A stretch of 64,000 bases of DNA from Pilasporangium apinafurcum (taxonomy: Eukaryota; Oomycota; Peronosporomycetes; Pythiales; Pythiaceae), in contig BCKE01000025.1 of assembly GCA_001600495.1 (NCBI GenBank), positions 405,545 through 469,544 on the forward strand. The letters run 5' to 3'. The notes beneath the pieces are model-generated. The model searched no databases. It had not been told where the DNA came from and was given only the letters and a program-made list of their open reading frames with translations. This document shows positions 33,490-43,201 of this stretch, piece by piece. The position numbers and the translations under genes were made by a program. Position 1 is the first letter of the stretch, and every line of letters starts with the position of its first letter.

Positions 33490-36400
33490 TTAACGGAAAA
33501 AGCTCTTAAGATCGTCGAGGTTGAGTCGATCGTTGCGCTTGTCCTCTCCAGCTTTAGCAACGATTAATACATGCTTTGCGAGTTTCTCTTTGCGCTGCTG
33601 GAGTTGAAGGATCATATCTTCCACGGTATCCATCACGATGTATCGCTTTACCAACACCTCTTGCGTTTGCCCGAGCCGATGCACACGATCTATGGCCTGG
33701 TCTTCCACCCCAGGATTCCACCACGGATCGAGCAAAATCACTACCGACGCGCACGTCAAATTCAACCCCACACCGCCAGCTTTGAGACTGATCACCAGTA
33801 CGTCCATTGCCGGGTCTTTTGCAAATTGCGTAAGCACACGCTCGCGACTCTCTTGATTCATCGCTCCAGTGAACATACAGTGCTTAAAACCATGTCGTTT
33901 CAGTAATTTCGCGACCATCTCGAGCATATACGTCCATTGAGAAAACACTACGACCTTTCGCTTCGGCTGCGAGCCGTCTAAATGTTCGTTCTCCTGGCGA
34001 ATCAGCTTCAAGTCGTGCAGCAGCTGCTTCAGTTTGGCACTTTGGAACCCTATCACGTTGTCGCCTGTCTCTGAGGTCTGCATTTCTTCTGCCGTGTCCT
34101 CGCTTACATTTTTATCTTCATGTTCTTGCTGTGCAACGTCCGCAGAAGTTGGCAGTGCAAACACTTTGGTGATATCTACCACTGCTCTGCACACTGGACA
34201 GCCACTTTCTGGATCATTCGCGAGGGTGTCGAGTAGACACTGCTCACATAACATATGAGCACATGGAGTGAGCACACCGTTCACTGGTGGATCCAAGCAT
34301 ATAGGACACTCCTGTGACTCAATCCCACTCTCCATTTGGGCAATGACACTGTTAATGTACGATTGCGTGAGCCCGCCGCTCTTGTGCTGTATATCCTCCC
34401 CGTTGGATATTGTTGTCTGACTGCATGCTTGCATTTCCTGCTGTAGTTGCGCGGAGATACGACGATAGTATGCTTCCATTGATTCACCCCGTTGAGGCTG
34501 AAAAAGCGAATTCACCAAGCTATCCCCTTTGGTGCCATCGGTTGTGTCATTCATCGACACTTGCTCAAAATCACGTCCTAATGCCAACAGTGGGTGATTA
34601 CACGCCTGTCGGAGTCGCAACAGCAAAGCCAAGATCGCTACATAACTGGACATTGCAGCACCACTGGCGACATAGCCATTGAATTCTGCGCGACTTTTGT
34701 CGTACACTGTCTGATAGAACGCTCGTTCCTCTGCGGAAAACTCCAACTTCACTAGCTCAACGTGCTTCGGAGGCAATTGAACGATGTTAACCCCTTTGTA
34801 ATCACGAGAATGCTTAGTTCTGCGTAGCAAAATTGGACGCAGAATCACCTTTAACCGTCCAAGTGCATTCACGTCGTCGCCTTCTTCGTATGGTGTCATA
34901 ATTACGCGTTTCCACCAGGCAATCCGCGACCACGGAATGTACTGAAGAAAGCTTAACAATGAAAACATATCTTCGAGCGAGTTCTGGATTGGTGTACCTG
35001 TCAGACACCACCGATGTGTGGCCCTCAGCGCAGCACAGGCGCGAAAGTACGTCGTCATGCGATTCTTGATACTATGTGCTTCATCCAAGATCACTCGATG
35101 CCACTCTGTATTAATCAAGAATGCCGTGCTGTCTGCCTTTTCATACTCTTTTGATAGTACACCGTACGTGGTTAGTACGATGTCGCTTCTGGTAATGACG
35201 CTTCTGTCACGATCTTCACCGTAATAGGCGTGTACAGTCAACGTGTTAGGTAAAAAGCGCTGTTCGATCTCGTTTTTCCACTGATGTAGCAAACTGAGTG
35301 GACAGACGATCAGTGTCTTCTGTTTCTTGGTCTTCTTCATCCCCTTCGACTCTTCACTTGTGCCACCAAAATACTTTTGATGTGCAATGAGAGCAAGCAT
35401 CATCATCGTTTTGCCTAACGTACATCCCCAACACAAAATTAAGTAAACACTCAAGCGATTACAAATCCTCAATCAATTTTGCATACCCATTCCCATATCG
35501 TCTGCAAGAATTCCACCCAGGCAAGGAACAGGTGGATCCGGCGGTTCAAGGGAGACAATCTTCTCAAACGGGTTCACAAAGTATGTACCGTCCGAGTGGA
35601 ATGTACGTGTCTCCCACATCTATAGAACCAAATAGTAATGTAGTAAACGTCAGTCTCAAATCGAACGAAACTAAGTCTATCCATTTCTGACAACGTACCG
35701 GATTTGTCGCCACTTCATCGCTAGCGGAGCCATTCAACTGTTGATTTTCTCGCCAGAGCATCCACATGAGTGCTTGTTTCTGATGCTCACGGAGCTCAAT
35801 TGCATTCAGGAAAGGCTCAAGTTGGTCCGCAGGGTCAACAGTATTGCCGTCATGTTTTTCGCGTAGATCACTTGCGTCGACAAACTCAGAAAACAGTGTC
35901 TCCAAATCTGCTACATTCACTTCGGATGAAGAAGATGCAGCAGACGAGAGGGATCCACTTGACCCATTTGCTACCCCCGATGGATTGATCAGTTGCAACG
36001 CAGTGTAAAATGCGTCTGCAAGATGAAATTTCGGGTGCGATTCATTAAAAATCCCAAACGCGTTCACGTTCACATACAGAAACACCCGAATCTGTTCGGC
36101 ATACAATATCGATAAGTACAAAGTCATGCATTCCCAATTGTTTCAGATTTCATACATACGTCAAACGAGGCAAACATCTGCAAAGACAGTGGTGTGCGTT
36201 CACAGACGGCGGCCAATTGTACCAGTCCTTCTTTCATAAGAGGATGCAAGAGCATCTCCAGCTCCCTCTCGAGCCGTCCGATTTGCACATGCTGCATAGT
36301 TGCGATTCGAACAATCCCACTCACTGAAGACGCCATAGTTCCTGGACGCAATCGTTTCTTGCCCGCGTCTTCTGCTTGCAGTCGCAGCTGATCACCAGAT

Positions 36401-36963
36401 GAGACATTAACACCTGATCGGCTGACAATCGCACTCATGATGGTACTCCCCACGAGCCGAAACGGTTCGCACGCAAACGAACTCTCCAACTCATCGATAA
36501 CACGTGCTAGACGCTGTTGCGTGGCAGCATCTGTATGATTTTGCTCTGCCGCAGATGACGATGACAACGTGAGTTGCTCAAAATAGGCAGACGCAGCTAC
36601 TTGCACAGAGTAACAGTGCCGTGCTAGCAATGGAATTAGCTCGTTCGACGGTAGATCGATGCCCAACTCCCGCATTTGATCCAGTTTCTTCTTTAAGCGC
36701 GCTGCTTCTCTCTCCGCGGAGCTACCGACTGCCACTACGAGCGACTGAATCGTCGACTGCTGCTTGCCATTTTTCTTACCAGTCGCAAACTTTGCCTTCT
36801 TTGGTGTGCTTAACATACTCTCCACAGAAGTGGTGAGGCTTGTAGCGCTGCTGTCACTCGTTCGCTTGCGTACATTCAAGCAGATGGCACATCGGTCGGT
36901 GCAGGCTTCATTCTCAAACGTGCATAGCACACAGCTCCAGCCACTCGACTGCTCAGTCTCCAT
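33490..36963 (-). CDS. Rad5/HLTF-like SNF2 ATPase with RanBP2 zinc finger, HIRAN-like region and RING
   Basis: Exons 36963-36160, 36091-35699, 35619-35487 and 35414-33490 join in phase to give 1084 residues. Order of domains: a RanBP2-type zinc finger (Cys 11, 14, 25, 28 in SGWSCVLCTFENEACTDRCAIC); a HIRAN-like segment between ~190 and 310; the SNF2 ATPase starting at LREHQKQALMWML, with Walker A DDMGMGKTMMML split by an intron and Walker B LDEAHSIKN; a C3HC4 RING inside the ATPase (CPICLDPPVNGVLTPCAHML...CPVCRAV); and helicase-C with QAIDRVHRLGQTQEV. This architecture is that of Rad5/HLTF and Rad16-type proteins, nuclear DNA translocases and ubiquitin ligases in DNA-damage tolerance or repair. 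The start abuts an N and a C-homopolymer at 36964-36971, so extra upstream coding sequence is possible. Confidence 0.9.
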
Positions 36964-37448
36964 TNCCCCCCGCCAATAATGCCAATCACATGAAGCGTTT
37001 TGGAGCCGAATAACCTCTAAAAATAAATATCTCGTGCTCCTATTAGTAGCCATTTAGTCGATATATTTGATAAAAGAGGTATACCTCATTCTTGGGCAAA
37101 GCGAGCAACCTGAAGGCGATGCACATGCTGCAAGTCAAGATGGAGCTGCTCGAGTCCGACAGGATCCACCGTCGTATCTGAGTACTGCAGTTTCGCTGAC
37201 CTAGAAGCATTGATTCAAATGTAATCGAATAAAATAGCTGTGAAAATGCTTATATAGCTTGTAAATGTGATTGTGTCGGTGACTTTGAAACTCATGCAGG
37301 AAGCAAAGCAAAAAAGATAATCTCAATCAGAGCTTAGCGCGGTTTAATTTCCTCGAGCGCGCGATGGGATCGTCGTGAATAAACATTATCTCATTAAGTT
37401 TACTATGTCAGTCACACATTGCATTGTTTTCGTTTCACGTACAGTGAT
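36964..37448. other. Upstream region of the Rad5-like gene with an unresolved base and possible 5' exons
   Basis: One N sits at 36965 beside a run of C. Minus-strand segments at ~37053-36970 and ~37200-37088 are open and look exon-like; for example, the latter reads QYSDTTVDPVGLEQLHLDL in one frame. They are separated by a gtatac...ttttag intron-like interval. They may be 5' exons of the Rad5-like gene, a separate short gene, or untranslated leader; the N prevents frame tracking. Confidence 0.4.
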
Positions 37449-38341
37449 ATGCCGGCTAAAACAAATGAAAAGCTGATCTACGGCAACACTCTACCAACTG
37501 TGCCAGAAGACGCAAATAATTCCCGTACATGTTTGTTCTATACGGAAGAAAAGAGTGAACTCTTCCCAAAACACATCGAATTGGTACGTGACAGCAAGAA
37601 TAAATGTAAAACATCATTACTGAGCGATTTTTTTCCAATATATTGTGTTCAAATTCAATACGTTCTTAATTCCTATATGGACAAATATTGCAACTCTAGT
37701 ATGAAGAAAGGCATGCAGCTCGTGAAGTTTCTCACTACTATGTTGTTTATGAATTCTCACATGATAAGCTGCTTCTCAATCATATAGAGACCCCCTACCA
37801 AGTCTATGGCGACATGTTTCAAACACGAGACTTGAAGGGTTCGTTCTGGTATGTAAATTTGTGGTACTGGATGAAATGGCGAGCGTAGATTACAAGAAAT
37901 TGCACATGACCAATCTTATGGAGCCAATGCTGCAGATTTCCATCACCCATACCGTCCACTGTGACAGAAGTGGCTAAAAGCTTACAGAAGCTACTGATCA
38001 GCCACTTCGTAACCCACGAAAATCTACTCAAACATTTTCAGTCAACAGTGAATCAAGCAGTTGTACGCGATAACGTGGGGCTTTCACAAACGCTGTCAGT
38101 GCCAACATGCGACAGCAGAACAAAAGAAGGGATGACGGAGCTGCGGCAGAAGCTGACGCAGGTCATGGGAACAGCAGACGAAACTGAAAACAGGCAATAT
38201 GGAGACAACGATGACCAACAAGAGTACATTTTAGAGGATGAAGAGCGAATAGTTGAAGGAACCGGGTATGCGTCGTCGGATGAACGTACCAGTTTAGATA
38301 CCCTGGTCGCGCAACTACCAGAAGAATCAGCACCAACATGA
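37449..38341 (+). CDS. Unknown protein, multi-exon; middle junctions uncertain
   Basis: The ATG at 37449 opens MPAKTNEKLIYGNTLPTVPED and runs to a gtacgt donor after ...LFPKHIEL (~37582). A second exon starts after ctctag near 37700 and reads YEERHAAREVSHYYVVYEFS, ending with MFQTRDLKGSF near 37850. The last segment, with VTEVAKSLQKLLISHFVTHE and an acidic end (DEERIVEGTGYASSDERTS), stops at 38339-38341. Two alternative splice solutions exist between 37850 and 37950, because a strongly protein-like frame (KFVVLDEMASVDYKKLHM) overlaps the apparent intron. The family is unrecognised. The C-terminal third looks helical. Confidence 0.5.
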
Positions 38342-38698
38342 TGAAAGCGGTTGTGATACGATAGTTTAGCACACAAGAATAGTGAATCATTGCTGATGGC
38401 AATTCAGAGATGGCTCAGCAAAAGATATGAGGCATGGAGATGATACCCACAAAGCAGATGCTCATCAACGAAGAACCAACATGTGAACCAGCGGAAATGC
38501 ACTTTATGGTCCGCAATGTATGACGAGAATTTCCCGCCAAAAAAAACTCTATTAATGAATAACATTCATTCTTCTTCAACATCTATTTAGACATAAATAT
38601 CAAATATAAGAAGTATAAATTCGAAAAGCCGGTGTAGATAATGCCAGTGTCTAGCGGCTTTCGGTGGTTCTGTTTGTGATCATATTGAGTGGAGGAAG
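38342..38698. other. Intergenic AT-rich gap
   Basis: No supported gene. It serves as the upstream flank of the tRNA methylthiotransferase gene and contains short A/T runs only. Confidence 0.5.
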
Positions 38699-40612
38699 AT
38701 GAAGCTGCTGTTGCGACGCGTGCAACTCTCAAGGACCCTGCGTGGTGGCGCTGCTGTTCGCACGCAGTCGAATGGCAGCGGCAATGCACACGTGAAGGTG
38801 CACAGGTCGACGAAACTGCCCGCCAGCGGACCAGGACTGGCAGATTTCATTCGCGATTCCCGCGAAGACAGTCATCCTCACAACCACCACAGCCATGTGA
38901 ATCAAGAACCAAGTGAGATGACCTTCCCAATCAACATGAATCAGTCAATAAAGTCTCTGGAAGACCTGGAGATACCAACGCCGCGGTCGTTTTTTATTGA
39001 AACCTATGGCTGTCAGATGAATTCCGCCGATTCTGAGATCGTGCGTGCCATTCTGCTCGAGAACGCCTACATCCCTGCTGCCACGCAAGAAGACGCCGAT
39101 ATCATCCTACTCAACACATGTGCTGTGCGTGACAACGCCGAGGCAAAGATTTGGAACCGACTAGAGCAGATTCGACAGGTTAAGGCCAAGATACTGAAAA
39201 ACAAACAGAAACCAAAAAACAAGCCCCTGCCGACTGTCGGTGTGCTTGGGTGCATGGCCGAGCGGCTCAAAACAAAACTGCTCGAATCCGATAAGATGGT
39301 GGACCTTGTCGTCGGACCGGATGCCTACCGTGACATCCCAAATCTGCTAACAGTCGTGCGTGGCGGCCAGGCGGCTGTGAATGTGCAGCTATCGCTTGAT
39401 GAGACGTACGCCGACATCGCACCTGTGCGGCTAGACCCGTCCAGCCCATCAGCGTTTGTATCCATCATGCGTGGCTGTAACAATATGTGTTCGTACTGCA
39501 TCGTGCCGTTTACCCGTGGCCGCGAGCGCAGTCGTGTGATGCAGTCGATCGTTGACGAAGTGCGAACGCTGCGGGACCAAGGTGTGAAGGAAGTCGTGTT
39601 ATTGGGCCAGAACGTCAACAGTTTCCATGATAAGAAATCCGAAGGTGCTGTCGAACACGGCCGCGGATATGTCTCTGCAGCAGGTTTCAGCAACATGTTC
39701 CGATCTCGTGACGCGCCCGGCTTTCGGTTCGTGGATCTATTGGACAAAGTTTCACGAGTGGATCCAGAAATCCGCATCCGCTTTACATCTCCTCATCCAA
39801 AAGACTTTCCCGACGAGGTCTTTGACCTCATGCGCGAGCGGCACAATATCTGCAAGCAGATCCACATGCCCGCACAGAGCGGTAGCTCGTCGTTGCTCCA
39901 GCGCATGCGCCGCGGGTACACGCGTGACGCGTATCTTGGTCTGGTGGATAACATGCGCGCACGTCTGCCAGGTGTTGCTATCTCCTCCGATTTCATCTCG
40001 GGTTTTTGTGGAGAAACAGAAGAAGAACACAAAGACACACTATCGCTGATGCGACAAGTCTGCTATGACCAGGCATTCATGTTCGCCTACTCGGTGCGTG
40101 CACGTACGCACGCAGCGCATCGCATGGAGGACGATGTGCCTTCGGAAGTCAAATTGCGACGGCTACAACAAGTGATTGATACGTTCAGCGCTGTTGTAAC
40201 CAAGAAGAATTTAGTCGAAGATTCAGATCGCCTGCATGTTGTGCTGGTGCAAGGCCCAAGCCGCCGGTCAACTGACGCCAATCCGATGCTCACGGGCTTG
40301 ACCGACACGAACAAACGCTGTGTGTTTCCTGACCTGTTCATCCCGTCGTCGCTTCGAAATTACCAGGAGCTGATGGATGGTGACATTGATTCTTCTTCAT
40401 CCTTTCTATCAATGGGCATGCCCATTGGTGGAGGAGCTGGTGTCCGCGCCACTCGGGGTGACTATGTACTAGTACGTGTACACAACGCTGGCCGCCACAC
40501 GCTACATGCTACACCAGTGGCACGCACGACACTGGTAGAAGTAGCAGAGAAGGTGCCGCTAGAACTCTTGGGTGCGCGCACGCACAGTCTCGAGGCGCTC
40601 GGATTCGCATAG
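38699..40612 (+). CDS. tRNA methylthiotransferase, MiaB/CDK5RAP1 type
   Basis: A single-exon frame encodes 637 residues. The start MKLLLRRVQLSRTLRGG is Arg-rich without acidic residues, a good mitochondrial presequence. The N-terminal UPF0004 domain supplies three cluster cysteines: FFIETYGCQMNSADSE, LLNTCAVRDNAEAK and GVLGCMAERLK. The radical-SAM core carries CNNMCSYCIVPFTRGRERSR (CxxxCxxC) near residue 260. A TRAM-like RNA-binding tail closes the protein (TRGDYVLVRVHNAGRHTLHAT). MiaB-type enzymes convert N6-isopentenyladenosine-37 to its 2-methylthio form in tRNAs reading U-starting codons, using two 4Fe-4S clusters; the CDK5RAP1 branch acts on mitochondrial tRNAs. The insertion GFSNMFRSRDAPGF before the middle of the radical-SAM domain also fits the eukaryotic branch. 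Confidence 0.95.
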   Translation: MKLLLRRVQLSRTLRGGAAVRTQSNGSGNAHVKVHRSTKLPASGPGLADFIRDSREDSHPHNHHSHVNQEPSEMTFPINMNQSIKSLEDLEIPTPRSFFIETYGCQMNSADSEIVRAILLENAYIPAATQEDADIILLNTCAVRDNAEAKIWNRLEQIRQVKAKILKNKQKPKNKPLPTVGVLGCMAERLKTKLLESDKMVDLVVGPDAYRDIPNLLTVVRGGQAAVNVQLSLDETYADIAPVRLDPSSPSAFVSIMRGCNNMCSYCIVPFTRGRERSRVMQSIVDEVRTLRDQGVKEVVLLGQNVNSFHDKKSEGAVEHGRGYVSAAGFSNMFRSRDAPGFRFVDLLDKVSRVDPEIRIRFTSPHPKDFPDEVFDLMRERHNICKQIHMPAQSGSSSLLQRMRRGYTRDAYLGLVDNMRARLPGVAISSDFISGFCGETEEEHKDTLSLMRQVCYDQAFMFAYSVRARTHAAHRMEDDVPSEVKLRRLQQVIDTFSAVVTKKNLVEDSDRLHVVLVQGPSRRSTDANPMLTGLTDTNKRCVFPDLFIPSSLRNYQELMDGDIDSSSSFLSMGMPIGGGAGVRATRGDYVLVRVHNAGRHTLHATPVARTTLVEVAEKVPLELLGARTHSLEALGFA

Positions 40613-40738
40613 AAAAAGAGCGTGTGTAAAAGTGATTTTGTTGTTTTATATAGATAGCCTCCAAGAACAAGAAGATGATGAAACACAATTGCCAGATCGC
40701 TTGCTTCATATTGGCGAAAACAATGACTTTCTTGTTTT

Positions 40739-41404
40739 TTACTGAGCCGCTACGCTTCGTGCCGCTTCTGCTGCACGCTTTTGCATCTCCATTTGCATAT
40801 TCGCAATCTGTAAAGCAGAAATAATGGATCAATTTGTTTCATTCGAAGCAGCGTTGCTAAATCAAAGTGTTGATGCAACACACGTACGCTCTTCCGGATC
40901 TCTACGGCATCCTTTTCTTTCTGTTCAATCTTGTTGTTGACTTTCTCCCTACATACACAAAATCGACATACCAACGTTAAAAATGTGGGGCTCATTCATG
41001 TACTCACCACATCCACATCCTTACAGTTCGTGGTTGATAAACTCGATACGCTTGTTCACATTCGTCTTGGCCTCACCGACGTCTTGTTTCAGTAGCACCG
41101 GCCCAATGAGCTTGTAAACTTTTGCGTCATCGTCTAGCAAATCTAACTCCTTCTTCACCATGCCGTTTTCATTCGCCTGTTGCGCGTAGGTTTGACGCTG
41201 CGTCGCCAACACTTGTACCTCTGTTACGAAAATAAAAAAGAAGAAGCAACAGAAATATTGAGCTTCACTAATCAAAAGAGGGTTCATCCGATAGTAAAGC
41301 ATCTCTAGTTCCACATCAGCATGTACGTTGTTATAATACGCACCTTCCTGAAGCACACGGTAGCGCGCCATTTCGGTCTCCACTTGGTCTTTCAGATTGC
41401 TCAT
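40739..41404 (-). CDS. PFDN6: Prefoldin subunit 6 (beta type), four exons
   Basis: Exons 41404-41344, 41220-41025, 40948-40888 and 40807-40739 join in phase to give 128 residues, the usual length for this subunit. The N-terminal coiled coil (MSNLKDQVETEMARYRVLQE) is followed by the conserved hairpin ENGMVKKELDLLDDDAKVYKLIGPVLLKQDVGEAKTNV, diagnostic of beta-class prefoldin 6, and by a second coiled coil ending EMQKRAAEAARSVAAQ. Prefoldin is a cytosolic hexamer that delivers nascent actin and tubulin to the CCT chaperonin. Every intron has a recognisable gt...ag pair. Confidence 0.93.
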
Positions 41405-41515
41405 CGTTTGCTTTCCACACACACAAAATGCAGCAACAGAACAAGCCACTTGTTACATATCCGCGATCATGTTACAAAGTAATGTATACTTAATCAAAAT
41501 AGGAAAAGGTATCCA

Positions 41516-42763
41516 CTACTGAAAATTGACCAAGTGATTCTCAACCAGAAGTCGAAACTTTGGACCAAGAACAGGATCTTGCACCAGTTGCTGAAGCTTC
41601 TGTGGCGATTGTTGGCATTCACGCAACTTCTCCATGAGATTTCCGTCTGATAATGCCTGCAACAGTGCTGGATTCTTTAGAATTTCCTGCACTTGACCTT
41701 CCTCCTCTGTCGATCGTGGCATCAACTCGACTGCTTTCCGTCTCGCTTCGTCAAGATCGACAATCGCTGGTGATGACTGTGGCTTCTTCTGTTGCTTTGG
41801 CTCCACTAACAGCACTTTCCGTTCTGTTCCATTATCTTTTTCCTGATCTTGCTGAGCCTTAACTTCCATTTGCTTGCCCAACTGCAGACATAAATAAGTA
41901 AAAAAATCTTGTCTGAAATGGCAATACGCCGATACAAATGCACAGACCTCTTCGAAATGTGCTCCGAGAAATTCCATAAAATCCTTGAGCATCGCGGTGA
42001 TTGATTCGTCTTTTTGGTATTTCAGCATAGCCGCCTGTGGGTCACGCTGCATTTCTTCAATCGCAGCCGTGAAATGTGGGTTCTGCAACGCTGTAGAGAA
42101 CAGCGAGATGCGTTTAGTCTGTTGCTCAGTCCGAATGAAAGAAAAAAGCAAGATTTCTGCTGTACCATGTTTTAACTTTGGATTCCTTGACAGCTTGGCA
42201 AAGAAACTTTCATTCATCCACTCTAGATACACACGTCATTTAGCAAATGTATTCACACTTACAAAGATCGTCGCAGAGCTTACCCTTAGGATTGAGTTTG
42301 TTCACGCTGTTTAATGCATCCTGCACCTCTGGAAACACGAATGGAGATGGCGAGTTTGCTGTTGTCTGACCATTTGATTCCTGAGGCTCTATCACACGCA
42401 GTCGCTCTTCGCGCTAGAAGAAAACGAATCACAAAACATGCAAATTTCATTAACACTACTTTTCATTAAGATATTTGGATAAAAAGACCAGACACGTACC
42501 GACTGCATTGACTTGGGACGTTGTTGTTTCTTGGATTTTGTGGTAGAATTGAAAAAGCCTTTCTTTAGTCCGTCCCCAAAGACTTTGCGATTGCGTTCCT
42601 TCTCCTGCTGCTTTCGTTTTTCTTCTTTGGCGTGTTGCGCGATCGCCACCATTTCGTCCATCAGGCTCTGCTCTTCGGTTTGATTATCGCCCATCCGCAC
42701 CGCTTCTTGATCCTCTTCGTCCCCCAAAAGCGGGGGCTCATCTTCCACACACTGCGCTTTCAT
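41516..42763 (-). CDS. STI1-repeat protein, four exons
   Basis: Exons 42763-42500, 42413-42284, 42222-41948 and 41881-41516 join in phase to give 344 residues. The N-terminal part is acidic then Lys/Arg/Gln-rich, with a FGDGLKKGFFN motif. Two STI1-like helical repeats follow. One is around SFFAKLSRNPKLKHG and TALQNPHFTAAIEEMQRDPQAAMLKYQ. The other is the C-terminal ILKNPALLQALSDGNLMEKLRECQQSPQKLQQLVQDP. Such repeats (Hop/Sti1, ubiquilin) contact client polypeptides or chaperones, so a chaperone-linked role is inferred. There are no TPRs and no UBL domain. It shares a 103-bp divergent promoter region with the zinc-ribbon gene. Confidence 0.75.
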
Positions 42764-42866
42764 CTCGCTACTCGACTTGAAATTTGTTAACGGAAGCTTT
42801 TCGTATATTGAGTTGTTTCAAAGAGTCACGTCTGGATAGTGAAGCGACGCAAATCAACAATAGTAA

Positions 42867-43169
42867 ATGAATATGTCTCAAAAGCAAGAGAAACTGCGAT
42901 CTGTCATTGTCAGCAGGAACCAACAAAGAGAAACACTGAATAAACTGCAGGAGAAGCAGGTGAAAAGTGTGTGTGTAGCATGCGGAAGCCGCAATGTCAT
43001 CACTTGTAACTCACGAAAGAAGTATAAAGAAGAACCGAGTCACTACATCCAGTGTCGCTGCTGTAAACTCATCTCACCGAACTTTAACCAAACAAAGCCA
43101 CCCAATGGTTTCCAGGATGGATATCAGACTCTTGACAAAGCACAAGCGCTCCGTAAGGATTTTATTTAA
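42867..43169 (+). CDS. Small zinc-ribbon protein
   Basis: A 100-residue single-exon frame starts MNMSQKQEKLRSVIVS. A helical basic N-terminus leads into CVACGSRNVITCNSRKK...HYIQCRCCKLISPNF. This is two CxxC-type knuckles typical of a zinc ribbon, with an extra Cys in the loop. The ribbon resembles those found in transcription and RNA-binding proteins, but I do not recognise the exact family. The end falls 30 bp before the next ATG on the same strand. Confidence 0.65.
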   Translation: MNMSQKQEKLRSVIVSRNQQRETLNKLQEKQVKSVCVACGSRNVITCNSRKKYKEEPSHYIQCRCCKLISPNFNQTKPPNGFQDGYQTLDKAQALRKDFI

Positions 43170-43201
43170 TGCATTAGCGGCGCGCTAAGTTCTCTTACAA
43201 T

